Shown piece after piece: positions 45,070 through 54,100 of a DNA stretch of 64,000 bases. A program made the position numbers and the translations under genes. This DNA is from Kineosporia succinea (GTDB taxonomy: Bacteria; Actinomycetota; Actinomycetes; Actinomycetales; Kineosporiaceae), in contig NZ_JAUSQZ010000001.1 of NCBI RefSeq assembly GCF_030811555.1, positions 124,001-188,000 of the forward strand, written 5' to 3'. Within the stretch, counting starts at the first letter, position 1, and every line of letters begins with the position of its first letter. The notes under the pieces were generated by a model. That model had not been told where the DNA came from. It saw only the letters and a list, made by a program, of their open reading frames with translations, and made no database searches.

Positions 45070-45200
45070 TTACCGCTTGATGCGCCCCGGGTTCCCGGAG
45101 CCGACCTCTGGATGAGGCCCGGCTACTGGACTGATGGAGTCGGTGCGGCGTTCGTATTCGATGGGGCTGAGGTAACCCGGGGCAGAGCGGCCTGGCGTGC
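45070..45200 (-). mobile_element. 3' remnant of an IS3-family transposase gene
   Basis: On the minus strand the frame ending TAA at 45070 reads GRSAPGYLSPIEYERRTDS and continues to a basic GRIKR end. This is the standard C-terminus of IS3-type OrfB (RRHSALGYLSPIEYE). Nothing of the DDE catalytic core remains upstream; the frame is lost above about 45200. It marks an old insertion at the right edge of the island. Confidence 0.6.
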
Positions 45201-45256
45201 TCACACTTCCCGAGAGCAGAAACTTCAAGCAGTCGCGCGACCTGAGTATCTGGATC

Positions 45257-45472
45257 GTGGGGACTGAATCCGAGCAGGAGCCGTGGGCCCGGAGCCGAGC
45301 CGGTGGCGCCTTCGGCGCATTGTTCGATCGGCACCACCCGGGGATCTACCGGCGGCCCCTGAGCCTGACGAGTGACCGCAGCGCCGCCGAGGATGTCGTG
45401 GCGACAGTGTTTCTCGAGCTGTGGCGGCGACGCGACGCCGTCAGGGTGGTCGAGGGATCGGTGCTGGCGTGA
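45257..45472 (+). pseudogene. Truncated ECF sigma factor (region 2 only)
   Basis: From a GTG at 45257, 71 residues read GGAFGALFDRHHPGIYRR..DRSAAEDVVATVFLELWRRRDAV, the core of sigma region 2. It then stops after EGSVLA where relatives continue with a linker and region 4. The bases up to 45571 show no region 4 in any frame, so about 250 bp appear deleted. A downstream membrane protein gene remains, as expected for a former sigma/partner pair. Adjacent to the IS3 remnant. Confidence 0.65.
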
Positions 45473-45571
45473 ACGCCTGGCCGCTCATCCATACGCCCTG
45501 CCGGCCCTGGGCCTGGGCCCGGGCCTGGAACTGGCCTCGGACGATCCGCTTGCGAGAAAAGGGGTTTCGTC

Positions 45572-46312
45572 ATGACCGCGTTCATGGATCCGACGTTCAC
45601 CCAGGCACTGCGCGAGCAGCTCATCGCGCGCGTGCACACCTCGACCGCGCGACGCCGGCGCAAAAGCTGGCGCATCGCAGGCGCACTGGCCGGGGTAGCC
45701 ATGGCCGGGAGTGCGGCCGCAGCCGTGGCCACGAACCCCAGGCCCCAGCCCGGGACCGACCAGGTGCGCGTGCTGAGAGCCGGCGAACAGATCGAGGGCA
45801 GCGGGCCGACCACGATCGACCTGGGCCGGCCCCCGGCGGACGCCACCCACATCGAGCTCACCTTCACCTGCCTGGACGCCGCCACCTACACATTCCAGGA
45901 TGGCTCTGCCCTCATTTGCGACAGAGAACAACTCCAGCGCCCGATCTCGACCGAGCGCCAGGCGATCGCGATCACCAGCGGAACACGCACCTTGAGCGTC
46001 GAAACCATCCAGGGCGCGCGATGGCGGCTGACAGCCGACTATTCGAACCGCCGACGGACCCCCTACGCAACGAACGCCGCCGGCGACACCTATGGCGCCT
46101 CGTCCGACGGCCACGAAGACCCAGAACTCGTCGCGGTCATGGCCACGAACGGCAAGAGCGGGTACGCCTACTTCACAGACCTGAATCTCCCGCTCCCCAC
46201 CTCGCCCGCCGAGGCGCAGACACAGCAAGAGGAGAACAGAGGCAAACGACGGGTCATCCCGGTCTACACCTCGGACGGCACCACCGTGATCGGTCAGTTC
46301 GTCATGGACTGA
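45572..46312 (+). CDS. Hypothetical single-pass membrane protein (former sigma partner)
   Basis: 246 residues with an AAAGGGG ribosome site. A basic N-terminus (TARRRRKSWR) precedes one helix (IAGALAGVAMAGSAAAAVAT), then an extracytoplasmic domain with two cysteines (FTCLDA, LICDRE). The layout matches proteins encoded after ECF sigma factors in actinomycetes, which may act as anti-sigma or sensor partners. It lacks a zinc-finger anti-sigma motif. With its sigma gene broken it may be orphaned. Confidence 0.65.
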   Translation: MTAFMDPTFTQALREQLIARVHTSTARRRRKSWRIAGALAGVAMAGSAAAAVATNPRPQPGTDQVRVLRAGEQIEGSGPTTIDLGRPPADATHIELTFTCLDAATYTFQDGSALICDREQLQRPISTERQAIAITSGTRTLSVETIQGARWRLTADYSNRRRTPYATNAAGDTYGASSDGHEDPELVAVMATNGKSGYAYFTDLNLPLPTSPAEAQTQQEENRGKRRVIPVYTSDGTTVIGQFVMD

Positions 46313-46613
46313 AGCTCGGCGATCCTCACACCTCGAACGAGGCCCCGTTCGACCGGAAAGGACGAAGTGAGCCGATCTCGAACGCTGCCCGGGGCCGTTT
46401 CAGCGTCTGTCACCGTGATCAGCCGTGCCAGGACGCGGGGCGAGCCGACTGCCGCAGCCAGGGTCCAGGCGGCTACGACGGCCCGATCATCGCGGAGAAT
46501 GTCCTCGCGGGCGCGGTGAGCGAGGCTCGGTGTGGTGGTTATGCCGGGGGCTCACCCCCGCAGGACCGGAGAGCCCTCAGTTGCCCTAGTCAGGAGCCCT
46601 CAGCAAAGCAACG
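46313..46613. other. Gap between the orphan membrane gene and tRNA-Val
   Basis: No gene is supported in these 300 bases. Composition is back to genome average. No obvious second copy of the tRNA 3' end (possible attachment site) was found by eye. Confidence 0.4.
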
Positions 46614-46643
46614 AACCCCAGATCAAAGCTCTGACCTGGGGTT
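46614..46643 (-). terminator. Terminator of tRNA-Val(CAC)
   Basis: AACCCCAGATCA pairs with TGACCTGGGGTT with one mismatch, just beyond the 3' end of the leftward tRNA. Confidence 0.65.
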
Positions 46644-46650
46644 TCCTGGG

Positions 46651-46722
46651 TGGGCGATACTGGGTTCGAACCAGTGACCCCTGCCGTGTGAAGGCAGTGC
46701 TCTACCACTGAGCTAATCGCCC
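46651..46722 (-). tRNA. tRNA-Val (anticodon CAC)
   Basis: Cloverleaf reads GGGCGAT acceptor, D arm TAGCTCAGTGGTAGAGC, anticodon arm CTGCC-TTCACAC-GGCAG with CAC, T arm GGTTCGAACCC region and ATCGCCC with discriminator A. CCA is not encoded. Its 3' end faces the low-GC island, a position often used by integrating elements. Confidence 0.95.
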
Positions 46723-46895
46723 GCTCTCGTTCCGTTTGCCGTAGCGGCGAACCGAACGAGTAGAACTCTAGCGAACGTCCCCCCGATTCTCCCAATCGGC
46801 CCTCGCGTGCCGCCGGCCGGTCGCCCTCCGGCGCCCTCCTGCCTCCGGAGGTGAGATCGGGACCCCGGCGGGCGGGCGTCGTCCGTCAACGGCAC

Positions 46896-47399
46896 TCAGC
46901 CGCCCGACAGACCCGTCCACGACGGCAGCCAGTTCTCGGGCACCCAGCCGGGCAGACCGATGATCAGGAATGCGATCCAGAAGAAGCCGACGACGAGCGC
47001 GAAGGTCCCCAATCCGACCAATCCGCGAATATAGAGCGGCTGGTCCATGAGCCACTTCGTCCATGCGGATACCTGTTTCCGGGCGAATTGCTCCAATCGG
47101 GCAGCCCAGGTGAATTCGGTCGCGAGAACGGCCAATCCGACGAAGACGATCACCCAGCCCGGCCCGGGCAGGGGCACCAGGATCAGTCCGCCGACAACAA
47201 TCGCGCCGCCGATCAGCCCGACGGCAAGTCGATACATTCGGTTAGTCGAGGGACGACGCCGGACAGACTCCCGCCAGGCGCGGAAACGGTGCACCCAAAC
47301 CCGGGGGTCGAGCTCTACATCGTCATCTTCTTGCTGGTCATGTCCGACTTCGACGGCTTTCGCGGTCGACTTCAGCGGTCTGTCACCAGGATGCTTCAC
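46896..47399 (-). CDS. PGPGW-motif (TIGR02611-type) membrane protein
   Basis: About 167 residues. The family signature is LILVPLPGPGWVIVFVGLAVLATEF, flanked by further hydrophobic segments including GLVGLGTFALVVGFFWIAFLI. The hydrophilic N-terminus before RVWVHRFRAWRESVRRRP has no clear start; the GTG at 47399 with AGGGGA upstream is preferred, but another start is possible. Function of the family is unknown. Confidence 0.8.
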   Translation of the reverse strand: MKHPGDRPLKSTAKAVEVGHDQQEDDDVELDPRVWVHRFRAWRESVRRRPSTNRMYRLAVGLIGGAIVVGGLILVPLPGPGWVIVFVGLAVLATEFTWAARLEQFARKQVSAWTKWLMDQPLYIRGLVGLGTFALVVGFFWIAFLIIGLPGWVPENWLPSWTGLSGG

Positions 47400-47625
47400 G
47401 AGTCCGGTTCCCCTGACGTAGAACGAAGCTTTGACTGCGGAGGGTGACCAAAGCACCCTGTGGTATCAAGATCGACGAACACTTATTGAGATCACCACTC
47501 GGTTGGCGGGTTTCAGTTGGGGTCCGGCAGGGAAAGATGCCGTCGTAAGCCACCTGTGTGCCCCCCGAAACGGTGACGCGTAACGATGAGTTCCGCGAAT
47601 CCCGGGGCGAAGATGAGGGAGATCG

Positions 47626-48036
47626 ATGCAGCCGCAAGTAGACGTTGAGGCGTCCGTTCAGCTGCGTCTTGTGGTCGCAGACGCCGATGCCGTTCCTCTG
47701 CCGGTCAGCCTGCGGTACGGCGCGTCCGACCCGTACGCGGTCCGGGCAGTCTTCTCCGGTGACGGCATGGAGGTCGAATGGGTCTTCGCCCGCGATCTGC
47801 TCCGCACCGGACTCACCACGCCGATCGGCGACGGTGACGTTCACGTCTGGCCCTCCTGGGGCACGGGTCGTGAACTGGTCATGATCAGCCTGACGTCCCC
47901 CGACGGGCAGGCCGTTCTGGAGGCCAGTGCGGACGACGTCCGCACGTTCCTCGACCGCACGGCAGCCGTTGTGCCGGACGGCGAGGAGAGCCTCTACCTG
48001 GATCTGGACGCTGCCGTCGCACGGCTGCTGACCTGA
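47626..48036 (+). CDS. SsgA/SsgB-like sporulation and cell-division protein
   Basis: 136 residues: VPLPVSLRYGASDPYAVRAVF, VEWVFARDLLRTGLTTPIGDGDVHVWPS and the C-terminal LDLDAAVARLL are the conserved SsgA-like protein blocks. These proteins localise the division machinery during sporulation septation in actinomycetes; in Streptomyces SsgB recruits FtsZ. A single-gene unit. Its presence is the main clue to a spore-forming actinomycete. Confidence 0.92.
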   Translation: MQPQVDVEASVQLRLVVADADAVPLPVSLRYGASDPYAVRAVFSGDGMEVEWVFARDLLRTGLTTPIGDGDVHVWPSWGTGRELVMISLTSPDGQAVLEASADDVRTFLDRTAAVVPDGEESLYLDLDAAVARLLT

Positions 48037-48490
48037 CCCAGCCCCGGAATCACTTCCGGCCGCACCCCTGAGCGGCCCGGTTGCTCCGGACGCACCGCCC
48101 CGCACCATCAGCACCTCCCGCTCCACCTGGTTTCATCGGGTCCCACCCCCTTGAACGTTGATCCACGTCGGCCTGATCCGCAGTCCCGGCCGGTGATTCG
48201 GCACCCGTCCCCGCAGACGAGGTCCGGTCGCCGGCGGGCGGGTCGCCGGGGATCCACAAACCCCCAGCTCAAGACGTACGTTCCGACACGACCACCTTGG
48301 CGCTCACCCGCGTGCCGGGGTGGTCGTCGGTTTCCGCGGAGTCAGAAGTTCACCCGTTGCCAGGAGCCCGTGCCGGGCTGTTCACGGTGCGGACGAATGA
48401 GTTGGACTTCTGGGCCGCCGGTCGGCTACGTTACTCAGGCACCGAACGAGCGGGTCGGCCGAAAGGCAGGCGCGCGAAGATCGGTGGCAT
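48037..48490. other. Gap between the SsgA-like gene and the first tRNA block
   Basis: No gene is supported in 454 bases. TTGGAC (about 48403) and TACGTT (about 48427), some 18 bp apart, could be the tRNA promoter. The motif GGCACCGAACG just before the tRNA is found again before the third tRNA-Gly copy. Confidence 0.4.
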
Positions 48491-48563
48491 GCGGACATAG
48501 CTCAGTTGGTAGAGCATCACCTTGCCAAGGTGAGGGTCGCGAGTTCGAGTCTCGTTGTCCGCT
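48491..48563 (+). tRNA. tRNA-Gly (anticodon GCC), copy 1
   Basis: 73 nt: GCGGACA acceptor, anticodon arm TCACC-TTGCCAA-GGTGA, T loop GTTCGAGTC, discriminator T, no encoded CCA. First of a Gly-Cys-Val block. Confidence 0.97.
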
Positions 48564-48586
48564 CGGAGACCCACCCAGTCTCTCAC

Positions 48587-48660
48587 GGTGGAGTGGCCGA
48601 GAGGCGAGGCAACGGACTGCAAATCCGTGTACACGGGTTCAAATCCCGTCTCCACCTCCA
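48587..48660 (+). tRNA. tRNA-Cys (anticodon GCA), copy 1
   Basis: 71 nt plus encoded CCA. GGTGGAG acceptor, anticodon loop CTGCAAA, T loop GGTTCAAAT, discriminator T as expected for cysteine. Confidence 0.97.
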
Positions 48661-48680
48661 GCACTTCAACAGGTGCACGA

Positions 48681-48755
48681 GGGCGATTAGCTCAGTGGGA
48701 GAGCGCTTCCTTGACACGGAAGAGGTCACTGGTTCAATCCCAGTATCGCCCACCA
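48681..48755 (+). tRNA. tRNA-Val (anticodon GAC), copy 1
   Basis: 72 nt plus encoded CCA. GGGCGAT acceptor, anticodon loop TTGACAC, discriminator A. Confidence 0.97.
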
Positions 48756-48758
48756 CCG

Positions 48759-48783
48759 AAAACCAGGTCCTGGACCTGGTTTT
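48759..48783 (+). terminator. Terminator of the first tRNA block
   Basis: AAAACCAGGTC/GACCTGGTTTT, an 11-bp stem with a three-base loop, followed by CTGCTTTT. Confidence 0.9.
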
Positions 48784-48920
48784 CTGCTTTTGCGGCCTGA
48801 GTGACCCGGCCCGATCGGGCAGGTCCGGAGCCCGGCGCCGCACCTCTCGTCCCGGATCCGCCGGGGATCATCCCCTGTCGGCCGATTCAGCCCCGTCGGG
48901 CAGCCTCCGAACCTCCAGAC

Positions 48921-49352
48921 ATGGCCGTCCTCTCCCCCGCCGCCCCGTCCGTCGCCACGCCGTCGCAGCGTGGCCGGTTGCTGTTCATCGCCGCCCTGGT
49001 CCTGGCCGCTCTCACGGCCTGGATCGTCAGCCCGCTGGTGAGTGGTGACGAGACCCGCGAGGCGTCCGCCCCGGCCCTGGCCGCCCGGGCCGGCTGCTCC
49101 GACACCTACCGGCCCACCGCCGGCCTCGACGCCGACCACAGCGGCAGCTGCACCCTGGCGGACGGCGTCCGCGTCGACTTCCGGATCTGGGACACCCAGG
49201 GCGAGGCCAACGCGTGGCTCACGGGCGTCAGCGGAAACAGCGGACAGGGACAGGGACAGGCGGGCATCGTCGGCGGCAGCTGGGCCGCCCACATCACCGG
49301 CACCGGCGACCGCGACGCGATCAACCGGATCCTGGCCGACCTCCAGAGGTAG
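48921..49352 (+). CDS. Hypothetical single-pass membrane or secreted protein
   Basis: 143 residues from the ATG at 48921. One helix (LLFIAALVLAALTAWIVSPLV) is followed by an extracytoplasmic domain with two cysteines (AGCSDTY, GSCTLAD) and a Gly/Gln stretch. No family recognised. Lies between tRNA blocks; codon bias is normal. Confidence 0.6.
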   Translation: MAVLSPAAPSVATPSQRGRLLFIAALVLAALTAWIVSPLVSGDETREASAPALAARAGCSDTYRPTAGLDADHSGSCTLADGVRVDFRIWDTQGEANAWLTGVSGNSGQGQGQAGIVGGSWAAHITGTGDRDAINRILADLQR

Positions 49353-49488
49353 ACGGCACCACGCACCTCTGCCGTCACGTCGCCGGAAGCCCGCACGTGT
49401 ACGGAGCACCCCTCGGGATGGGATAAGTTTGTTCCGCGCCGAAGGGAGCGGAACGGTCGGAAGACCGGGTCGTGAACATCCGGAGCGT

Positions 49489-49561
49489 GCGGACATAGCT
49501 CAGTTGGTAGAGCATCACCTTGCCAAGGTGAGGGTCGCGAGTTCGAGTCTCGTTGTCCGCT
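49489..49561 (+). tRNA. tRNA-Gly (anticodon GCC), copy 2
   Basis: Identical in sequence to copies 1 and 3. It stands alone, not followed by Cys and Val genes. GATAAGTT some 65 bp upstream could be its -10 region. Confidence 0.97.
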
Positions 49562-49909
49562 CAGATCGAAGGCCGTCGTCGGGTTCGCCCGGTGGCGGCC
49601 TTCGTCGTTGAGCCCGCGAGAGTCAGCACGGCAGTCAGCACGGCAGTCAGCACGGCAGTCAGCACGGCAGTCAGCACGGCAGTCAGCACGGCTCCACACG
49701 ACCTCACCCGGCGAGACCGCCGACCGGGCACGATCTTTGCCGCTCGGGTGATCGCCACCGTCGGCGCGTTGTCGTCGCTGGTCACGGCGTTTCGCATCAC
49801 ACCCGGCGGCACCCCACGCGTGTGCCGAACGGCCTCAGAAGTCTGCTAAGTTTATGGGGCACCGAACGGAGCGGAACGGCCCCGGCCCGAACGCGAAGTG
49901 AAGAAGCAT
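49562..49909. other. Gap between tRNA-Gly copies 2 and 3
   Basis: 348 bases with no supported gene. It holds the 12-bp repeat array at 49621-49692. TAAGTTTATG followed by GGCACCGAACGGAGCGGAACGG precedes the third tRNA-Gly, and a similar GCCGAAGGGAGCGGAACGG precedes copy 2, so these are likely shared promoter elements. Confidence 0.45.
49621..49692. repeat. Six 12-bp tandem repeats
   Basis: Six exact copies of AGTCAGCACGGC, with no spacers, in the gap between tRNA-Gly copies 2 and 3. Confidence 0.9.
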
Positions 49910-49982
49910 GCGGACATAGCTCAGTTGGTAGAGCATCACCTTGCCAAGGTGAGGGTCGCGAGTTCGAGTCTCGTTGTCCGCT
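49910..49982 (+). tRNA. tRNA-Gly (anticodon GCC), copy 3
   Basis: Same sequence as copies 1 and 2. First gene of the duplicated Gly-Cys-Val block. Confidence 0.97.
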
Positions 49983-50005
49983 CGGAGACCCACCCAGTCT
50001 CTCAC

Positions 50006-50079
50006 GGTGGAGTGGCCGAGAGGCGAGGCAACGGACTGCAAATCCGTGTACACGGGTTCAAATCCCGTCTCCACCTCCA
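50006..50079 (+). tRNA. tRNA-Cys (anticodon GCA), copy 2
   Basis: Identical to copy 1, CCA encoded. Confidence 0.97.
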
Positions 50080-50099
50080 GCACTTCAAGATGTGCACGA

Positions 50100-50174
50100 G
50101 GGCGATTAGCTCAGTGGGAGAGCGCTTCCTTGACACGGAAGAGGTCACTGGTTCAATCCCAGTATCGCCCACCA
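50100..50174 (+). tRNA. tRNA-Val (anticodon GAC), copy 2
   Basis: Identical to copy 1, CCA encoded. Together with the preceding two genes it forms a 265-bp block nearly identical to 48491-48755. Confidence 0.97.
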
Positions 50175-50177
50175 CAC

Positions 50178-50212
50178 GAAGCCAGATCAGAAGCCTTTTC
50201 TGATCTGGCTTC
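50178..50212 (+). terminator. Terminator of the second tRNA block
   Basis: 15-bp perfect stem GAAGCCAGATCAGAA/TTCTGATCTGGCTTC with a five-base loop, followed by TCGGTTTT. Its sequence differs from the first block's terminator, so the duplication ends before it. Confidence 0.9.
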
Positions 50213-50377
50213 TCGGTTTTGCCCCGCCGCTCCTCAGCTCCTCGCCGGGTGAGCAGAAGTGCGCCCGGACCGCACTTTCCTCACCCGGCAAGGGGAGCAG
50301 GGATGCTCCGACCGGATCGGACTCCGTGCCGCCCCGCCCGCCAGCCACTACCTACCCGCCGGTTCTACACTCCTCAC

Positions 50378-51082
50378 GTGAGCGACGAGGCCCTGACCTG
50401 GCTGCCGCGGCAGAGCGACGACGCCGGGCTCGGTCTGCGTGAGCGCAAGAAGCGCCAGATGCGCGCCCAGCTGGCGTCCGCCGCCACCCGCCTCTTCCTC
50501 GATCGCGGTTTCGACGCCGTGCGGGTCTCCGACATCGCCGCCGCCTGCGGGGTTTCCGAGAAGACGGTGTTCAACTACTTCCCCAGCAAGGAAGCCCTTC
50601 TGCTGCAGCGGTTCGAGAGCACCTGGACCGCCCTGGGCGCCGCACTCGCCGATCCGGCCGTACCGCCGGTGCGGGCCACTCAGAACACCCTGTCCGAGCA
50701 CCTGAACGCCCTCACCGGCTGGATGGAGTCGCACCCGGACCCGCGCGAGGCGGTCGCCGAGGTGCACCGCTTCCAGGAGCTCAGCCTGAGCACCGCCGGC
50801 CTGCGGGCCCACCAGCTCGAGCGGGCCGAGCAGCTGACCGTGCTCACCGCGCAGCTCCTGGCCGGGCGGGCCGGGACGAGCCCCGACGATCCCCGCGTGC
50901 AGATCGCCGCCGTCTCCCTGACCGGCCTGTGGCGCGTGCACTCGGCCGGCCTGACCCGTTGTCTGGGTGCGGGCGCCGGGCCGCTGGAGATCCGCGACCG
51001 GGTCACCGACGACGTGGCCCGCGCCGCCGAGGTGATCACGGCAGCGCTGGAGCCCTTCTCCCCCACGACCTTTCCGGCCTGA
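50378..51082 (+). CDS. TetR-family transcriptional regulator
   Basis: 234 residues from a GTG at 50378. The DNA-binding domain is RLFLDRGFDAVRVSDIAAACGVSEKTVFNYFPSKEALLL. A typical all-helical ligand domain follows. No obvious target next to it except the convergent SCO7613-type gene, so it may control distant genes. Confidence 0.9.
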   Translation: MSDEALTWLPRQSDDAGLGLRERKKRQMRAQLASAATRLFLDRGFDAVRVSDIAAACGVSEKTVFNYFPSKEALLLQRFESTWTALGAALADPAVPPVRATQNTLSEHLNALTGWMESHPDPREAVAEVHRFQELSLSTAGLRAHQLERAEQLTVLTAQLLAGRAGTSPDDPRVQIAAVSLTGLWRVHSAGLTRCLGAGAGPLEIRDRVTDDVARAAEVITAALEPFSPTTFPA

Positions 51083-51102
51083 GCATCCGAGCGCCGGCAG
51101 GC

Positions 51103-54100
51103 CTAACGCAACGCCGCCACCCGTGCCCGCACGGAACGCAGCTGGTTCAGCCGCTTCTCGTACCCGCCCCCCAGAACGAGCAGCGCCAGGCCCACGATCG
51201 CGGCCCACGCCCACAGCGGCACGGTCGCACCGACCGTCCGCATCCACGGCGACAACAGCACCACCGCCTGGATCACCAGGGCCGCCGAACCCAGCAGCAG
51301 CGGCGCCTGCAGGCGCCAGTGGGCACCCGCGGCGGTCACCCCGGCGGCGAGCAGGATCACCAGCGACGGACGCGCGACCTGGCTGCCGCCGTCGGCCACC
51401 CCGAAGAGGAGCCCGGGACCGAGCAGCAGCACCAGGCCGGGCGCGAAAGCCACCCAGGAGCGCGGGGTTCCGTTCTCGCCCACCGCGGCGAACCGGTCGC
51501 GGCCCTGCACCAGCAGCAGGACCGCGGCGGGAACCGTCCAGACCTCGAGATCGGTGAGCGACAGCGGGGTCTCGTCGAGGTTCGCACCGGCCCGCAGCAG
51601 CGCCGTCGCGACCCCGGTCACGGCCGCCCCCAGCAACGCCGGGCGGACGAAGGGCGAGGACCCGAACCGGGTGGCGACGAGAACGACCACCCCGGCCAGC
51701 ACCATCAGCACGACCGGCCGGACCAGCGTCCCTCCCCCGGACGCCAGCACGCTCGGCAGCACCCCGAGCACGAACGGCGTGAGCAGCACCGGCTCGGGCC
51801 CGACCTCACGCGCCCGGCGGCGCCGGGCCCAGAACTGGATGCCGAGCAGCACCAGCGCGGGTGGCAGGGTGTAAGCCTCGACCAGGCGAACGTCCGCGTC
51901 CCACAGGCGGGTCCAGCTGGAGAGCATGAGCAGCGCCCCGGCGAGCCAGCCGACGCGGGTGCGGTCGGGGGTCAGCGCGATCGCGGTCGCCGAGACACCG
52001 ACCACGAGCAGGGTGAGCCAGAGCCGGCCGACATCCCCGGTCGCGGCGAGCGCCACCAGCCCGGTGACGGCCAGCCCGGCTTCGGCACCGATCCGCCGGT
52101 CCCGGTCGAGGCGCCCGGTCAGTACCAGCACGGTGACGACGGCCGCCCCCACGGCCGTCGAGAACGCCCAGACCAGGCCGGGATCGAGCGGGTCGAGCCC
52201 GTCGAGCGACCAGGCGAGGAGCCCGAGCAGCGGCGTGGTGGTCACGGCGAACAACGGCGGCACGATCGGGAAGGCGGCGGCCGCGGCCGGGAAGAGCCGC
52301 ACGGCGCCCGCGATCACGGTGGCGAGGGTCAGGGCCAGCAGCAGGGTGAGGTGCCATCCGGGCTCGTAGCCGGACTGCCCGCTGGTGCCGAGCCCGACGG
52401 CGAGCGCGATCAGGCCCGGGACGGCGGCGGGGATGCGGTCGGACGTGTCCCACCGCGCCCGGGGCGGCACCGGGAGCCGGGGCACGGTGAGCAGCCCGGC
52501 CGAGAGCAGGCCGCCGACGAGGGCGGTCCAGACCAGGGCGGGTTCCTCGTCGGAGCCGATCTGGTCGAGGAACGTGACCAGCACCAGCGGCAGGGCGCCG
52601 GTCGCGACCACCGCGAGCGCGGCGCGGGCGAGCGGCCGGAGCGTCAGCCGGCGCCGGGCCAGGAGCACGGCGCCGATCGCGAGAAGCGTGATCGGCACCG
52701 GGAGTTCGCGGGTGGTCCACGACAGGAACACCGCGTGCAGACCGCTGAACACGCTGAGGGTCCACAGCACCGGCGCGGGCGGTTCCGCGTCGCGCACGAC
52801 CAGAACGGCGGACGCGGTGGCCAGGGCGATCAGCAGGGCGACGTTGCCGATGAGCGGCACCGGCGGGATCAGGGTGATCAGGAGCAGCGCGACCGCGGTG
52901 AGCACGAACGACAGCGACCGCAGCCGGCGCCGCACGAACCCGGGGAAGAGCGGCCCCCGGGCGGCGATGCCGGTGGCCGCCGCGACGATCGCGAAGGACC
53001 CGAGCGCGACACCCCAGATGCTGGTGTCGAGCCGGCTGGTCAGGTCGATGTCGTGGTCGATGACGGCGCTGACGCTGCGGGACGACTGGCCGTACGGTCC
53101 GAACACCGCGACGGCCGCGACGGCCACCGACGGCAGGAGGGTCAGTACCGAACCGGTGAGAACGCCCGCGCCGAGAGCGATCCGGCGCAGGGCGGCGTCC
53201 GGGGCCTGGGGCAGGCGGGACAGCCCGGTGAGCAGCAGGGCGGGCAGCAGGGTGACGGGCAGAATGGCCCAGGCGTCGTAGAAGCCGAGCGCGCGGGCCA
53301 GGTCGAGCGCGGCGAACACGGCGGTGAGCACGGCGACGAATCCCGCGGCCGTCGACCAGGTCCGGCGCAGGCCGACCGGGGCCGAGGCGTCGGCCCCGGT
53401 CTGGGCGGCGGTGACCAGCGCGATCGCGAGCAGCGTGAGCACGACCTCGTGCAGGTTCGCCAGCACCACGGCCTGGAGCGAGAGCACCAGCGCCACCGCC
53501 GCGATTACCTGGGCGGTCGTGCGTTCGCTGCGCCACGCCGGGGGCAGCCGTCGCCGGGCCAGGGTGACCAGCGCGCCGACCAGCAGGCCGGGGGCCATCG
53601 GGGCGTCGACGGTGAGGGTGAGCAGTGACGAGGTCAGCACGGAGGCACCCACCGGCAGCAGCACCACCGCCGCGTGGGAACCGGCCCGCATCCGCCACTT
53701 CCAGGCCCAGGCGCCGATCAGCGCCCCGCTCAGCAGCAGGGCCCAGCCCCCGTAGGTCCAGGGCCGGGGCTCGCCGGCGCCGAACAGCCCGGTGCTGCGG
53801 ATCGCCCACGCGTCACCGAGCACCAGCACCACACCGAGAGCGCCCACCGCCTCGGCGGTCTCGGGCAGCCGCGGGCGCAGCCAGGCCGAGATGCCCAGGG
53901 CGGCCAGGGTCGCGGTGCCGATCACGGCCGCACGCCCGGCCAGCGGGATGCTCGCCCAGGAGAAGATCAGGAACCCGATCGCGGCCACGGCCAGCAACAG
54001 GGCACCGACACCGACCAGCACCGTGTTGACGCTCAGCCAGGCCGGACGGGGCCGGGGCGGCGCCGGGGTGAAGACCGGCTCGTAGAGGGGCTTTCCGGGC

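Noticed and set aside
44924-45337. Minus-strand ORF of 137 codons after the island
   Set aside because: It reads through the terminator hairpin and the IS3 remnant in the wrong frame; codon use is poor.
48431-50083. Short ORFs reading through the tRNA genes
   Set aside because: They are translations of tRNA sequence and recur because the tRNA block is duplicated.
50929-53628. Long plus-strand frame rich in Gln, Arg, Gly and Glu
   Set aside because: Mirror frame of the leucine/alanine-rich SCO7613-type gene; low complexity and no start signal.
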